Assembly: GCA_021234155.1 (NCBI GenBank) | Contig: JAJEKV010000036.1 | Coordinates: forward strand, 1,188,777-1,252,776 | DNA length: 64,000 nt | Direction: 5' to 3' | Origin: Isoetes taiwanensis | Taxonomy: Eukaryota; Streptophyta; Lycopodiopsida; Isoetales; Isoetaceae | Shown: one piece after another, positions 11,501-25,094 of the stretch | Layout of the letters: every line of letters starts with the position of its first letter | Numbering within the stretch: the first letter of the stretch is position 1 | Translations under genes and position numbers: made by a program | Notes under the pieces: model-generated | Told to the model about the DNA's origin: nothing | Seen by the model: only the letters and a program-made list of their open reading frames with translations | The model's database searches: none

Positions 11501-12105
11501 TTCCTTGTTGGGTTTTAGAATAGAATAGAATAGAATACATTTATGTCCATTGTGCCATAAGGCCCCTGGACTTGTGTAGCATGGGCGAGCTCCCTGAAAG
11601 GGCGCTACTAGCACATCACGCTGTTATGATGTAGCCTTTTCTGAAGGCTGACTTTTTTTCTATTATTACCAGCATCCCGCTTTACTTCGGCTTCGTGGCC
11701 GTGCAGTGATGCTTCGCTATCAACAACTTTGAGCTGTACACATTGTGGATTCCACTGTCCCACCTTTAATAGTGGGTCAGATTATGAATCCTTAGTTTTT
11801 GGTGCACCAGAACTCGAATGTGGAAATAGAACACCAGCCGGTGGGTTGTACCCGCTCTATCCTGGTGGTCGGTCGGAGGCCCCTCACTGTCCCGACTCTT
11901 AGTTCCTTTCCTTTTTTTACAGTTATTCTGCATAGTCTTGGTGCCCAAAGTGGTGCCCAGCGGCAACAGAGTCGCGCTGACCTGGACTACATTAGTGACG
12001 CCGATTACTATCAGGATTAAAAAAACCCCGCCCCGAAGGGTTTTCGGGGAAAAACCTTAATAGTAATGGGCCCACTAATGCCCAAAATTATTATTATTAT
12101 TATCA
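11501..12105. repeat. LINE-like 3' tail remnants
   Basis: At 11515 there is a (TAGAA)n run, the reverse complement of the (TTCTA)n run at 52067. At 12022-12105 a block CCCCGAAGGGTTTTCGGGG then AAAAACCTTAATAGTAATGG ends in a (ATT)n tail; similar text recurs at 51960-52010 and 52720-52765. Tandem short-unit tails of this kind are typical of plant non-LTR retrotransposons. No reverse transcriptase was found. Confidence 0.35.
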
Positions 12106-12113
12106 TCAGATCC

Positions 12114-12232
12114 TTTTTCCATCATTTTTAGATTTTGGATTTCCGATGCCATATCCTTTTTCCATCTGGTGGATTTTGGATTTCCGATGCCATATCCTTT
12201 TTCCATCTGGTGGATTTTGGATTCCCATGCTG
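12114..12232 (+). repeat. Three-copy 41-bp tandem repeat
   Basis: Unit contains CCATCTGGTGGATTTTGGAT and TTCCGATGCCATATCC. Two nearly identical full copies and flanking partial ones. Confidence 0.8.
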
Positions 12233-12329
12233 CCGTTTATTTATAGCTATAGCCTGCTGCCAGCGCCATCGCCTTCGCCTGCCCCATTATCTTACTTTAT
12301 TCTGAGTTTCACTGAATTGAATCAGGATT

Positions 12330-14970
12330 TCTAACTGGCACATAGCGCATGACTGGCTTTATCATATTTTGCCTTAATTAACTGTATGCAGGCAAAGAGG
12401 CCGAAATAACCTGCCGAAACCCCCTTCCTCGATTAGAGAATAGAGAATAGCTCGATTTGTGGCTGCGAGGACCTTGCTAGCTTGTCCTCCAATTCTTATG
12501 CTGCAGTAAGCTATCTTCAGATCCTGTTATCTCTGCTGCATGCTTTCCTGACTTACGGACACATCGAATCACCGAATCTCTTGTGTCGGCACTGGCCTTG
12601 AAATGTATATCCATACAAAATCCTCTATCACACAAATCCGGCAGCTCCTAGCATCTAGTGCCATTGTTAATGCCTTGAAGTAAGAGGGGAGCAAGCACTA
12701 TGAAATGGGCCTTTGATCCGGAAAAGATTTTGCTCTTACAAAAAGTCTCGTTTTTCCACAACCTGTATCTTAGCCAATGAATCCATTAGCATCCTCAAAT
12801 CTCTCTGTTATGAGAGGGATTTATCAAAGAAAGAGCCCAAAGAAATCCACGGTTAACAATACGATAATTTTTAAAGAGTACGAAATGGAAAATCATTACG
12901 AATAGGAGATTACAGAAATTTCGTGGGCTAAAACCGCCTGTTTCTTCCCCGCACTACATCTCTGTTTTGCATAGATGGGAGACGTAACCAAGGCGACCAC
13001 CACCCCTACCAAAGCCTGAAGTTTCAACAAGAATCCCTTTCTTAAGGTCGATAGTGCTGTCTCGGATTTATTCCTTCTTGAAGTCTCCTTCATGCCGATT
13101 GCATCAGTGTTCTGTGCTCTGTTTGCTAGGTGCTGTAGCCAAACTATGCTTCAACCTAGAATATTATCCCTGTAGAGATCTGAAAAACTGAAAACGATGC
13201 TGAAAAACTCCAGAAGATTGAAGGCTACAGAGACAAATCAAAGATGCATCGTATAGAAACATAGAAACATCACATATGAATGGATTATACGAAATGTGAT
13301 TAACTAAAGCTTATCCTTTTGGCCTTGCCGCCCTGTTGCCGCCTTGCCGCCTTGCCGCCTTCCCTCAAACCAGCACTTGCTTGGTGGTGGGATGATTGCT
13401 CCTTTTACCATAGAAGCAGAACAATTGGGAACAGACAATGCACCATTTTATACTCTTAGGATAGGAAATGTCTTTAAGAATAACTTCTACGGTGGCCTTA
13501 AGACAAAGTCACAATATGAGACAAAGATTTTATAATACGTGAGGGTGGAAGTTCCAAGTAAACGTAGCAAGTAATTCGCAAACAAAATACATAGTAGTAT
13601 GCCTTAGGATTTCCATCTTAACTAGTTGGAGTACATCCCACTGAAAATAATATGATATTTTGCATGCAGATCAAGGCAGATTCAGAAAACCCACTTTTCT
13701 GCAAGTTTTCTTTGAAGTGGAGCATCAAATAACAAGTAAACATTTTCATTTCACTTGTTACTATCATTTTTAATCAATATCAGGTGCCAATGTTCAGAAC
13801 TATGAATTCTATTGGGATGTGCCTAATATCTGCGTAATGGATTCTAAAATCTCACTGGACGTTGATTTATGTTTCCTTTTTTAAAATGCCAATAATAATT
13901 CGTTAGGTGTTAGGCTCTCATATTCAATGTTGTGAAAACTTAATTCTATCAAAATGTTAATCATAATGCATGTCTATTCTTTATGCAGATTGAAATGGCT
14001 TTACAAAGTGATGGTATGGATACATGTGGGGTTAATTATGCGATAGTTAGTAGGGTTGCCATAGAAGATCTAAAGGTGTTTTGACATCTGAAGCATATAT
14101 AGAAAATGCGCAAAAAGGATAGAGGATGATTGTTTTATAGCAAATTAATGATGTCCAAATAACAACACGAAATTCTTGTAGAAGAGTTATTTGGGTGGAA
14201 ATATGGTTGTCGGCTTGTAGCATAACACAAACAACATAAGCAAGGCCTACTTAAACTCCTGGCATGTTGCAAACTTATTCATATAAAAAAGCATCAAACT
14301 CCTTCATTCCACCTAATTTCCTTCTTTCATAGATTAGCTTAACATGGTAAAAAGAAAGGCCTCAAACTGGCATTGGGTGCTTTCATGCGATCTGCTTAAA
14401 CTCACCACTGGCATTGATGAAAAAATATTTCACCTTCTCTTCTTTTGAAATTCGACTGTCAATTCTTCAATTGGCAATATGCATCTTGCGCCATGAAGCT
14501 TTTGTAGCTTTTGATTTGTATATATTGTCCAGAACTTTATTACCACAACTTTATTTTTTGCTCTGTTTTTCTTTTTTTTTTATTTCATTAAGAAAATAGA
14601 AACTTGTTTATCACATAAGATTCACAACATCTAGAAGTTAAATCCAGAATTGTCGTTCCAAATCCACAATTGTTGTTCATTTTTATTATAGCGTCTTCTT
14701 TCTCTTCTTATAGTTTTATATTTTGACACCGTAAGATCTAGAAGATTAACAGTTGTACAATGAATCATCTTCAAACAAGAATGCATTTTGTCTCTTCCTT
14801 CTTTGCTGTTTAATAACATCTATCCACAAAAACATCTTGTTCGTATCTAAAGCTGGAGAATTATATAAATGCCTGATTTAGGTGGATCTATTCAAAGATA
14901 CTGTGCATATAAGATTCCATATATTAGATATAAGACAACCATAGACTACAACTCAATCCAAAACTATATA
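12330..14970. other. Intergenic DNA, no recognisable gene
   Basis: AT-rich sequence with short frames only. A CCGCCTTGCCG triplet-like run lies at 13322-13362. No coding family, RNA gene or clear mobile element was seen. Confidence 0.35.
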
Positions 14971-14974
14971 ATAA

Positions 14975-15006
14975 CTAGTTATGGATGCCCGGCGTTGCCG
15001 GGCTTT
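14975..15006 (-). mobile_element. Candidate Helitron 3' terminus
   Basis: On the minus strand the sequence reads GCCCGGCAACGCCGGGC (a 7-bp perfect stem), then ATCCATAA, then CTAG, then a flanking T. A GC hairpin about 8-12 bases before CTRR with a T flank is the standard 3' end of plant Helitrons. The element would extend to higher coordinates; its 5' TC end was not identified with confidence. Confidence 0.55.
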
Positions 15007-15422
15007 AGCACCAACCTGAAAAGTATTTTCTAATCAAAATGGCTTTAGAGAGCAAGTGCAAGTTGCATCAAATATATGGTAATATAATGAGCATTCAGGC
15101 TTTAGCATGAACATGAACCACCTACCCTTATCAAAATGGGCATTGGAGATAGAGTGCAACTTGTGTCAAATATAAGGTGACAGAGTTATAAGATATGAAT
15201 GTCTTATTCTCCATAAATAGTGTGATGAGCTCCATTTTTTTCTAAGAATAGTAGTTATGCATAGTATTACATATAACATGTCTTCTAGTGGTACCTAACT
15301 GTCGGAGTTTGTTACATATTTGTTTCGTTATGGGCTAACCATAAGATTTGTAAGACTTTGCAATTTGTAAAAACTATATGATAAGGAGCCATAGCAACCT
15401 TTTAAGACATGACTACTCGATC

Positions 15423-15580
15423 ATACAAAACCACATGGCCCACCCATTGCTAAGGTGTGCAACTCTAATTTTAACGCAATTATATCTTTGACATATGGGA
15501 TAGAAACCACATGGCCCATCGCTAAGTTGAGTAACTCTAATTTTAATGCAATTATATCTTTGGCATATCAGATAGGAAGC
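15423..15580 (+). repeat. Two-copy ~78-bp tandem duplication
   Basis: Both copies carry AACCACATGGCCCA and AACTCTAATTTTAAYGCAAT followed by TATATCTTTGRCATAT, with several substitutions between them. Confidence 0.75.
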
Positions 15581-15599
15581 ATTTGTGACAATATTATTA

Positions 15600-18500
15600 G
15601 TTGAGGAGTATATAGGAAATGGCAGATATATATTCATTTAATTGCTTTTGGTTAGTGGGTAATCTCATTAAATTTGCTTAGACATAATTACTTTGCATCT
15701 CCTAGGCCAAATTAAGAGTTCTAAAATGTGCTTGACCTTAAAAGTAAAGTTGCAATGGTTAGGGTTGAGCGTTAGGGAGTGTGATTGTCAAGACACAAAT
15801 AGAGGCATTAAGCTCATTAGTCTTTGCTTGCTAAACACATTTAGCATTTGTCAAAAGTACATGAAAGTCATTAATAGAAAAGGTATAGTCTAATTAAGCA
15901 TACATTTTTATCAATTTTGGAAGTATTACCTTTGAAATTGCATGTAGCATTCAAAAATAAAATGCGTCGACCTAATGGAACACCTTGGAGCAAATGAGCC
16001 CACAATGGTAACACCAAGAAGAAAAAGAAATTTATGCAAACATTTAAAAGGAAGGAAGGAAGTACATTTTAACCAAAACCAAAATCCTCTTTTTGTATTC
16101 TAGTAACTATAACAAATCATCAATACTGCATGTATTCGCATGGTTTGCGAAAATTTGATTGTTAAATATAGAACATTTACCTTTATAATCTCTTGGCAAC
16201 CTAGTAAAGGAACCAGGCTAACTTTACATCCTTAAATACTGAGAGTTGTGATCTGTTATTTGCAATAGCATATTGCAAACATGACACATAGCTTCAATGT
16301 CTAGAAATTACCATTTTCTACTTGTCTACCATCCATCTTCTATCCCTGATGAACTAACAGCTTCAATTGCATCAGTTCTCTAACAACTTCCAGCTCCAAA
16401 GCATTTGCAGCTCCAATGCATTTTTCATCCATCATATCAATATGTGACCTACTTACTTCTGTTGAAATCCAACTGCCAGAACAACAAAAGAGTTATAGTC
16501 CTGCAAGCAGAAATATTCCTAAACCTTTCGTCTAACACATATCAAAATTATCGGAAGCGTCGTACAACTACAGCCATAAATCAAGGATTAAAAACATGTA
16601 GCTCAGTGTCATTTTGAATACATGGTTCAAGCATCATGTTCTTGAACAATATCTATACTAACAAAAGTGATACTTGTCAGTTACCTACCGTTCGGCTGGT
16701 CTAATGATGCAGCCATTTGCTACTGCAAGAATCAATCCAAACGTGAGAAAATTGAAGAGAACATGCCAAAATTGTGGTGTAAAACCTTAGCTTGCTTCAG
16801 GAGGAACTCATATATACTGAAAGGTAACGAAAAAAGGGTTGAGAAGATGAACAATTTTTGTGTACGCAATGTTCCAATATTTTGCTGTTTAAAAACAACG
16901 TGGTTTAATTGACCTTGCAAAAGGAAAATTGGGGCTAAGGATAGTTTAAACTGAGCGTCGCAAGCAATTAAAATGAAAAACTCTTATTTGTTCCGTACAA
17001 CCTCAATCATAATGCATTGATTGAATGACCTGCAAGTTCCTATACAGTCCAAAACTAAAGATGTTGATTTCACCTCCTTAGTGTTGCTTTAGTCGCGCAT
17101 GGATTAAGAATGCATTAGACCTGTAGAACTGCTATGAGGCAATTTTGCACTTGGTGATTTTGCATCGTTCAACATCAAACTTCAATAGAACAATGTAAAA
17201 AACGTGTGCATTAAGAACGAATTGGACCTGTAAAACTGCTATGCTGGATAAGTTGTCAACTCTGCTTGCTTGGCTTCTTGGCGTGCAGCTTCCATTTCCT
17301 GCAGCATCTTCCATAAATTACCAAGAAACTACCTAATATAACATCTCGTTAATCATTAAGGTAATGTCTGATTAAATAATCTGTGAGCATTTGATAGATT
17401 TAGAGGCTAACATATTTAATAGTTGCCTCACATTAAGGTTATGACATATACTCTAAATCCAAAAATGTTGTGCTGGCAGAAGAACCTCAACCCTCAGTGT
17501 GTAGGAAGAGCATTTGTAATGAAAATGCAAATGAAGTTCTGATGTATAGAAAGAACCTGAAATATAGCCTCGTCTTAGATGAAGACTCCATTAAAACTGT
17601 TTGGTACATAATGATCGCAGTTAGCAAACTGTACCCCACTTTCTATAAAGAAATTGGGCTTTTGGTTCAGCATATTTTCCACCTTCATCTGAACATAGAC
17701 ATAAACATCAAATTGTAGAAAAATATCTAATATGTCATAAAGCATAGAACCCTTTTACCAAAAACACTAAGTCTGATTCTAGAGCAGGAGAGCAAAAAAC
17801 CTCTGAAATATATTGGTTTCATGTATGTAGATCACCCAAAATGAGAAAAAGAAAAAAGGGTACTCTAGGGAAAAGAAACAGACCAAAGAAAGCAGTGTTC
17901 TTGATGCCACTGCCGCCTGTGAGTAGGATCTTGAATAGTCTGGAGTGCATCTTCTCCAAATGTGACCTAATTGATTACCTGCTCCAAAAAATATAATGCA
18001 TAGAGAGGGAACCGAAATTATATGAATGAAATTTTTGGCCAATCTTGAACTAACCTACCATGGTCACCTGCTGCCTAAATATCATGACGTTTAACCTTGA
18101 TACAGGAACATCTTCCAAAGATTCGAAGAAGATATAAATTGAAAATGTATGACGAAGAAGCGTACAGTCTGTACCATGTTTCTTTTAGGTATAGACAGGC
18201 ATAGAACGTCCATGCTGTGGGGTTTTGTTGTCCAGAAAATCCTATTGCCTTAGGTCCACCGTCATAATCCAGCTAACATGCATGCATGCTCTGCCATCTG
18301 CAAGAACTCACGCACCACACTTACACTTTTCTAATATTTCTAGACATAACATGTAGAATAAACTGAAAATCATAAATCAGGAAAAGGGCTAGGGATATTG
18401 CAATTACAATTTCTGCATGGCCATAGCATAGAACTTCCCAAAATGTTCCAAGCAGCATATCAGGAGCAAGAACTTCACCAGACATATTAACACGAAAGAG

Positions 18501-19090
18501 TTGCAAATAATCAATTTCGCTGAACCACCTCTTACCTAAAATGGGAACATATGGCTTCTTCTGTAAATGTATTTGCAGCATGAAACATTAAATAAATCTG
18601 TCTGGAGCTAGGGTTTACACATCCTTCAAATCATCCCAATCGCTCAATGAATCTAATAATACTAAGAGAGCTGAGAAAGGATTTATCTAGCAGACTATGT
18701 AAGGCTCTGCACAACCGCATTTTGCATAGAAAGAGAGTGCCTGTTGTACCCATAATGTGCCAAGGCAAGGCAGCAAGCACGACATTCTAGGAGACCATTT
18801 TATAATGGTAAAATTGGAGTGCCAGCTTCAACCATCCCTGTCCGACAGAATCTAATTTATAGAGATAGACACCATTTAAGACATTAAGACAGGCAATGAT
18901 AAGGAATGAGCTTGGAAGCATATTGAAATGCAAAATACATGGTAGGAGATCAACAGGTCTGATTTAATATAGCCCTGGTGTATGACAAAATATAAACATG
19001 CTTGAGAGAGAAAAACACAGCTGTGATGATTTTAATTATTATTTTCGGATTGCTTTTCTCTGTCAAAAATCTTAAAAGGAGCGATTATGG
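15600..19090. other. Intergenic DNA with few features
   Basis: No gene was recognised. At 16651 the phrase ATCTATACTAACAAAAGTG resembles plant Helitron 5' ends (A|TCTATACTA...), but without a partner this is weak. Confidence 0.3.
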
Positions 19091-19109
19091 ACATCAGAGT
19101 TGATTTCAT

Positions 19110-19561
19110 CTATCTAAGAACCAACCTTCCAATGAAGTAAGCAGCTGAAGCAAGTAGAAGAAATGCCATAGCATCCCAATAGATAGAAAATATATTCTTA
19201 TTGACACCATACTCATAAAGATGTAGCAAACTCAAAGACGCAAAAAAGTGGATGAAAATGTATGCAATCATCAGTACCTCCACAACTGAAGATACTGCCT
19301 CTGTAATTCCTCCTCTGCAGTTCTGATTCCATGCTCGTGCATTTCAAACTTGATTTTTGGACCTAATTCCTGCACCAATGCAAGCGATCATAAGCAAACA
19401 GTACAACCCCTTTTCCGATGCAAAAATTTGAAGAATGCCAGAGAAGTTGAGCCGTTAGGGTTTAGAAAGCCCTGAAGAAAGAAAATCTCAAATTGCAAGC
19501 TAGGGCTCATACCTATCTTCAACGGAAATGCACGCTGGATTGCCTCAGCCGACATGCACAT
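19110..19561 (-). CDS. Candidate small tail-anchored protein gene, possibly decayed
   Basis: Family not recognised. Three minus-strand stretches look coding: MCMSAEAIQRAFPLKI (ATG at 19561 or 19555, donor ATAG|GTATGAG), then KIKFEMHEHGIRTAEEEL and QRQYLQLWR (about 19372-19280, after a CAG acceptor, before GTACTG), then YGVNKNIFSIYW and a hydrophobic end AMAFLLLASAAYFIGRLVLR that stops at 19110. The order would give a protein of about 80 residues with one C-terminal membrane segment. The splice phases do not join cleanly, so this is either a pseudogene, a different exon structure, or chance. Confidence 0.3.
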
Positions 19562-19619
19562 GCCACTTTGGAAGAATAAAAGAATTTGAAAGCAAACCAC
19601 TTAATTTCGACGCCACCAA

Positions 19620-21880
19620 AAATGTCAAATACTTTTTCGATGATTTTTGGAAGATCGGAAAGTTTTCCGGCGGCTAGAACCCCAAAAAACCTTAGGAAAT
19701 CAACTTAGAAAAAATTCCAATTTTTTTTTATCCAAACCGGAAAATCCCAAATTAAAAGAGTTGATGCATATCCAAATGGAGCACCATTGTGGAAGGCCTA
19801 ATTAAACCTCGTAGATATGTCGTGTTAATATTGGTGTTGGCGATGCCTTCAATAATGATATGCAAGGTATTTTTGCACATTCGTCAAACTGCGCTTCTTG
19901 GAGGAGGGATGGTCTTCTGGCCACGGAACTTGGTCCCCATAGAAATGTCGACGTTTTGAGTCTATTGGCAGAGCCAAATCACAGTTCCAGAGAGGGGACA
20001 TTGCTCCTCCGTCCCCAGGGCCTTAGAAAGAGGACTTTTGGGGCAAGCAGCTTCCGGGGGTCATTCAACGACGCTCACGTCATTAAAAGACGGCTTTGAG
20101 TTGTTGAACGACGTCCAGACCTCGTTTAAGGTCGACGAGTGAAAGGAGGGTGCCATGTGACGCATACTTAATAGGAAAAGGGATCGATGGAGGATCTTCA
20201 TTGCTCGGATTTGGGCAAACAATGGCTCATTTAAACCCCTAAGACTTGCCCTCTCTAATGACCCCAAAATCGCCCACTCTGGTGCCCTATTCAAAAAGTT
20301 CGGAGGCCCTAAAGTAACACCCACTTTTTATCCCTGATGGCATAGTTAGGTCTCCTACCTGTGTGTTAGCTAGTCACCTCATGTGGAGAAGAATTTCTTA
20401 GTAAATGTAAAAATAGCAAAACCAGAAGATCTTGGCCATTGCAATCAAAAATTCAAATAGAAAGCTCAAATGGAAAGATCTTGGCCATTCAATCGCGCCA
20501 TAAAGGTGAGCCATCTCAGGGCCCCTGTTCCACTACCGGGCCCCCTCCCTTAAGGGATAAGGGTCGGAATATGGATGTGTGATCCGTAATGAGAGATGTA
20601 GGGCAATGCCTTGCATGCAGGCCATAGCCAGACAATTGGTTTTTTTTTTCCTTGTGGAAAAGTGCAACCATTGCTCTCTGTTGTGATGATAAATTTTAAA
20701 TAGCTTGACATATTTTGCACCATTACTTCCTGCAAGAGTTTTTAAGGGGAAAAAATGCTAATTTTCCATGCAAAAGATTCCATGGAATCTTTCACAATCT
20801 AAGGGTCGCACACTAGGGATTGAACAACAATCTATTTTTGTACACTATTTTGTTTATGCCTTGGACAGCAAAACTATTTTTTTATGTCTTGGACAGGTAG
20901 TAGATGCCCAAGAAAACTGGGTATCACACCTGCGCCCAAGGACAAACTGCCACGTCAGAAATTTCTAACAGATGATGAAGCAACGGATGATCCCTAAAAT
21001 CATATCTTGCAACTCCTGTTCTGATTCTGCTTTGAAATTGCTCAGGTTCCTGAAAAACACCAGCATTACCTGCGTATCTCAAAGTCAATTCTTCAAGCAG
21101 CAATTTTCGGCCTGTTCAGTAACGATTTTGGGGCTGTTTAGCTCGATTTTACAATTCGGATTTTTGCTGCTGATGTGTCATTATAAATTCCTTATGCAAA
21201 ACTGGCTCCAATCCTTGTGAATCCAATGCTAAATCATTCTAATATGCGCAGTTTTTGAAGCAGGAAGAAACCTAATATTTGCTCTTCGATTTTTTCTGCA
21301 ACGTGGCTTTGAGGTGGCAGTGGCCAAGATCTTGGTCAGGGGGTAACCCTCGACCAGGAATATGCACCCTACCCAGTAAATATTGCAACCTGGGCACCCC
21401 AAGTGTGATAGAGGGGGCGTCCAGGAATCCAAAAAACAGACATTTGATTGGTGGATTAGAATTTAGAATCATGGGCGGCCACAAGTGTGATTTCACCCTA
21501 AGGGTCTTGAATTTCCCATAGAAACATGCTATTTCACCAGCGTGCTATTTTTTAGAAAATTGTTGGCAGGACCAGCTATGGTCGTCATCAAAAAAATTTC
21601 ATAAGAAAATAGGAGCTCAGCTAGGTACCTTCTAATTGTAGCCGGAGTAAATCCCTTCCTCCAACCATCGTGGCAACAATCACAAAAAAACTCAGAAAAA
21701 TAAGCTGCTCAGATCTTCGCATCAAGATGCTCAAAACCTGTATTTATATGCCTAGATATACAATACCACATTGAAATCTCACTCTGAACCTTCACCTCAA
21801 TACCCCCCGCAATACCAAGATGATTGTGCAAACTTTATTACCATACTATCAAACTCAACAATACATTTTTAACAAATGCT
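19620..21880. other. Intergenic DNA upstream of histone H4
   Basis: No gene, RNA or clear repeat was recognised. Short open frames on both strands lack family features. Confidence 0.3.
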
Positions 21881-21904
21881 CAAAAACACAAATGCGCGCA
21901 TTGT

Positions 21905-22034
21905 GTCGATCCGAGTTCGAAAAATCAAATCCAGCCGTTGAGAGAAATCCAACGGGGTGCATTATCGGGCGATAGGGAGCCGTAGAAGTTCAGATCGACG
22001 GCAGCAAATGCGGGTTTCACAGAGGATAAATACC
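21905..22034 (+). promoter_or_regulatory. Histone H4 promoter elements
   Basis: AATCCAACG at 21946-21954 matches the plant histone (C/A)ATCCAACG nonamer. TCGATCCGAG at 21906-21915 is close to the reverse complement of the histone octamer CGCGGATC. A TATA-like GATAAATAC lies at 22025, about 80 bp before the ATG. Nonamer and octamer are known S-phase and meristem elements of plant histone genes; activity here is inferred. Confidence 0.5.
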
Positions 22035-22089
22035 TTTCAAATTTCCCACTTCTCCGAGCAGGGCTTTCCATTATCCTGTGTTTCTGTGA

Positions 22090-22425
<336 letters not shown>

Positions 22426-22625
22426 AAAGCAGGTATTTTCTTGTATGGTGTTTATTTAACACCACCTATGCCATTGGTTTTTTTGAGTTCTTTGAGCTAC
22501 TTCAGGCTTCTCCTTGGTATGCATTTATGGCATTGTATGATTCTTTTGTGTTGTTAAAATTTAGTTATTTGCCAAGCTCTTTAGATATATGACATTTTAC
22601 TGACCATTACGTAGATACTCGTATG

Positions 22626-22695
22626 CACTGCCATGGAAGTTGTCTACTCTCTCAAGAGGCAGGGCAGAACTCTATATGGCTTTGGAGGCTAAAAG
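22626..22695 (+). pseudogene. Partial duplicate of the histone H4 3' end
   Basis: About 70 bp nearly identical to 22359-22428, offset 267 bp. It reads [20 protein letters not shown] then GG and stop, with Asp-to-Glu at one site and one silent change. It has no start and lies in the H4 3' region. Confidence 0.9.
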
Positions 22696-22699
22696 ATTA

Positions 22700-23335
22700 G
22701 GTTTTCCTTCAGTTTTTGTTTGCTTCATTGTATCTATCACTTATTTCTTGCCAGCTTGCAAAATTATGGCATTGAGCTGTGTTTTTAATGTCAAATGGCT
22801 GTAAAAACAATCAGTTTTTTTGGATATCTGTGGCTTTTTGCTATTGTCAATGCTTCTGGTGTATGTATTGTTTATTCATGAACACTTCTTTTGCGTTTAA
22901 ATTCAGACCAAGAGTAATGTTCAGCCATTTCCTTTTTGGAATCTTTCGTCTTAATTTGTTGGCTAAATCTTTCATCAATTAACAAAAAAATTGTGTTGGA
23001 AATTTGACTTTTTAGTCAAATCTTTCACCAAATTTTGCATACAAGTAATATCTAACTCAGCCTTCATCCTCTGTACATCCGAAATAGAGAAGCGGAGGGA
23101 TTGTGTTTTTGCATTCAACCATTCTCTGTTAGAAGTCTTTCGTTTTAATTGCTTGGGTAAAGCTTTTCGCAATTAACAAAAAAGCTGTTTGGAAATTCAA
23201 ATCTTTTTAGCCCAATCTTTACTCTACTTTTGCATTAACTCAGCCTTCATCGTTTGTATCAAGTGTAGAGAAGGGCAGTCCAGAAAAGGGCTGAATATTT
23301 AGATCAAAACAGTTCCAGTTCTCACAGATCCTGAG
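22700..23335. other. H4 downstream region with a diverged duplication
   Basis: Two related stretches (about 22930-23040 and 23130-23240) share TTTCGTYTTAATTK, AAATCTTT and AATTAACAAAAAARYTGT phrases, then CTCAGCCTTCATC. No gene was recognised. Confidence 0.5.
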
Positions 23336-23339
23336 ATTC

Positions 23340-23501
23340 ATGGGTTATACCTCTTTAAATTCCAGCAGATCCAGTTCTGAGATTCATAGAGTTATATCTC
23401 GCATGATTGCTGAACTTTTTATGGGTTATACCTCTTTAAATTCCAGCAGATCCAGTTCTGAGATTCATAGAGTTATATCTCGCATGATTGCTGAACTTTT
23501 T
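23340..23501 (+). repeat. Perfect-looking 81-bp tandem duplication
   Basis: Two copies (23340-23420 and 23421-23501) of a unit starting ATGGGTTATACCTCTTTAAA and ending TTGCTGAACTTTT. No differences were seen, so it is recent. Confidence 0.92.
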
Positions 23502-23614
23502 AATCCAAATGGTTCCAGTTCTCACAGGTCCTGGAATTCGCGGGGTCATATTTTACAGTGTAGCATAAAAACAAAAGTACCCCAGCAGTGCTAAATCATC
23601 GCACAAAAACAAAA

Positions 23615-23696
23615 CGTCGCCTGAGAGATTCGAACTCTCGCGGGGAAACCCCATGTACTTAGCAGGCACACGCCTTAACCACTCGGCCAAAGCGAC
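23615..23696 (-). tRNA. tRNA-Ser (GCU)
   Basis: 82-nt class II tRNA on the minus strand. The acceptor GTCGCTT pairs with AGGCGAC. The D region is TGGCCGAGTGGTTAAGGC, the anticodon loop CTGCTAA gives GCU, the variable arm is GGGGTTTCCCC, and the T arm is GAGAGTTCGAATCTCTC. A T-run (TTTTG then TTTTT) follows at once on that strand, as expected for a Pol III terminator. CCA is not encoded. It looks functional. Confidence 0.97.
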
Positions 23697-23719
23697 TTGT
23701 TATAATAACTAATCAAAGC

Positions 23720-25090
23720 GAAAAAATTTTCTACCATATTGATCTCATGGGACCTAAAGAAGAACAAGCCTCTTTGCTTTTCTAATAGTAAAGATATAAA
23801 TGATTGATTAATACGGTAGTTGAATTTTTTTCAAATCCTTTTATTTTGTTATTTATTGTTTATTTTGTTCTTTTTCCCGATACATAAAAACCAATTAGTT
23901 TCTTTCTGCACTATTATCCAATGATATGCCACCATGTGGCAATGTTTCATCTCCAAGAAACTCCATTTATTAAATTCTGAAATGTACCAAGCAGAGGGGC
24001 CGGTTGAGGACCATTCTAATATATAACTCCAATTAGAGGTCTATTTGTGCCGGTGGGCTGCAAATCCGACCTTGGGTTGGAGTTTATAGGCTCAAACAGC
24101 ATTCTCACAAAATTTGGGTCACTCTTGCATTTTTGGGTCGGTTTGTGCTTGCGTCTTCTATCCCTAAACACTTTATTCGAGCAGATTGAACATGCATTCT
24201 TTTCAGTTATGCAAGTGAGACAAAGGGATATTTGATCAAACGACTGCTCAACAAAATTGCTCGAAGTTCAAAAGTTTGGTATCACTAAAATAATGTTCAC
24301 GGGAATGTTATTTATTTTATACAGAGGATTGTACAAAAGCTCTATGAAGGCGAGGACAAGAACATGGAGGAGGAGGAGGACTTGGACATCAAATAGGGAT
24401 AGGGAGTAGAGGAAGACGACCTATCTTGACACCATGATGACAGGGACGAAGACAGTGGCAATTGTGCTTGTTGATAAACTTTGCATACTTTTTTTTTTAT
24501 ATACTGCATATGTGCTTTAAATAATTTTTGTATATATCGATTTCCATTTCCATATTTATGTGCCAATTTGTAATTAATTAGGGACAATCGAAACAAATTT
24601 GGAACAACAGGTCTAGTTGTCCCAACCATTTTTTTATTTTCCCTTAATTACGTTTGCAAATGCTTTTTACAGATTTTTTTATTAAAAAAAGGTTTTAATT
24701 AAAAATAAGATTTTTCCATGTATGTAATATCTAAAAAGAGCACTAGAGAGAGAATGCCAATTGTAGTTTTGCGCTCATAACTTGAGCTACGAAGGTCAGA
24801 TTCAGATAATCTTGGGCTGTTTTGAAAGCTTATGTAGAGAGCTTTTCACTGGCATATGATTTGACCAAGACCTATCAAGATAGATACCTGCTTTTTGTAC
24901 TTTTCAATCTGAATACCTTCAAAGTGCATGCCATGCAGACTTAATGGTAATATGGTTTTTATCATAACTTTTGAATCTAGACTCCATTTTGAGTGTTCTT
25001 ATTGTATTGGAAAGCTCTCTTCGGGATCTTTCTGATGATGTATAATATCTAGCATTATAACAATGGTTTTTTTTTTTTCTGTTTTTGTAC
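23720..25090. other. Intergenic DNA, no recognisable gene
   Basis: AT-rich sequence. A GAG-rich stretch at 24346-24425 gives acidic short frames but no family. Nothing else was recognised. Confidence 0.35.
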
Positions 25091-25094
25091 TGTT

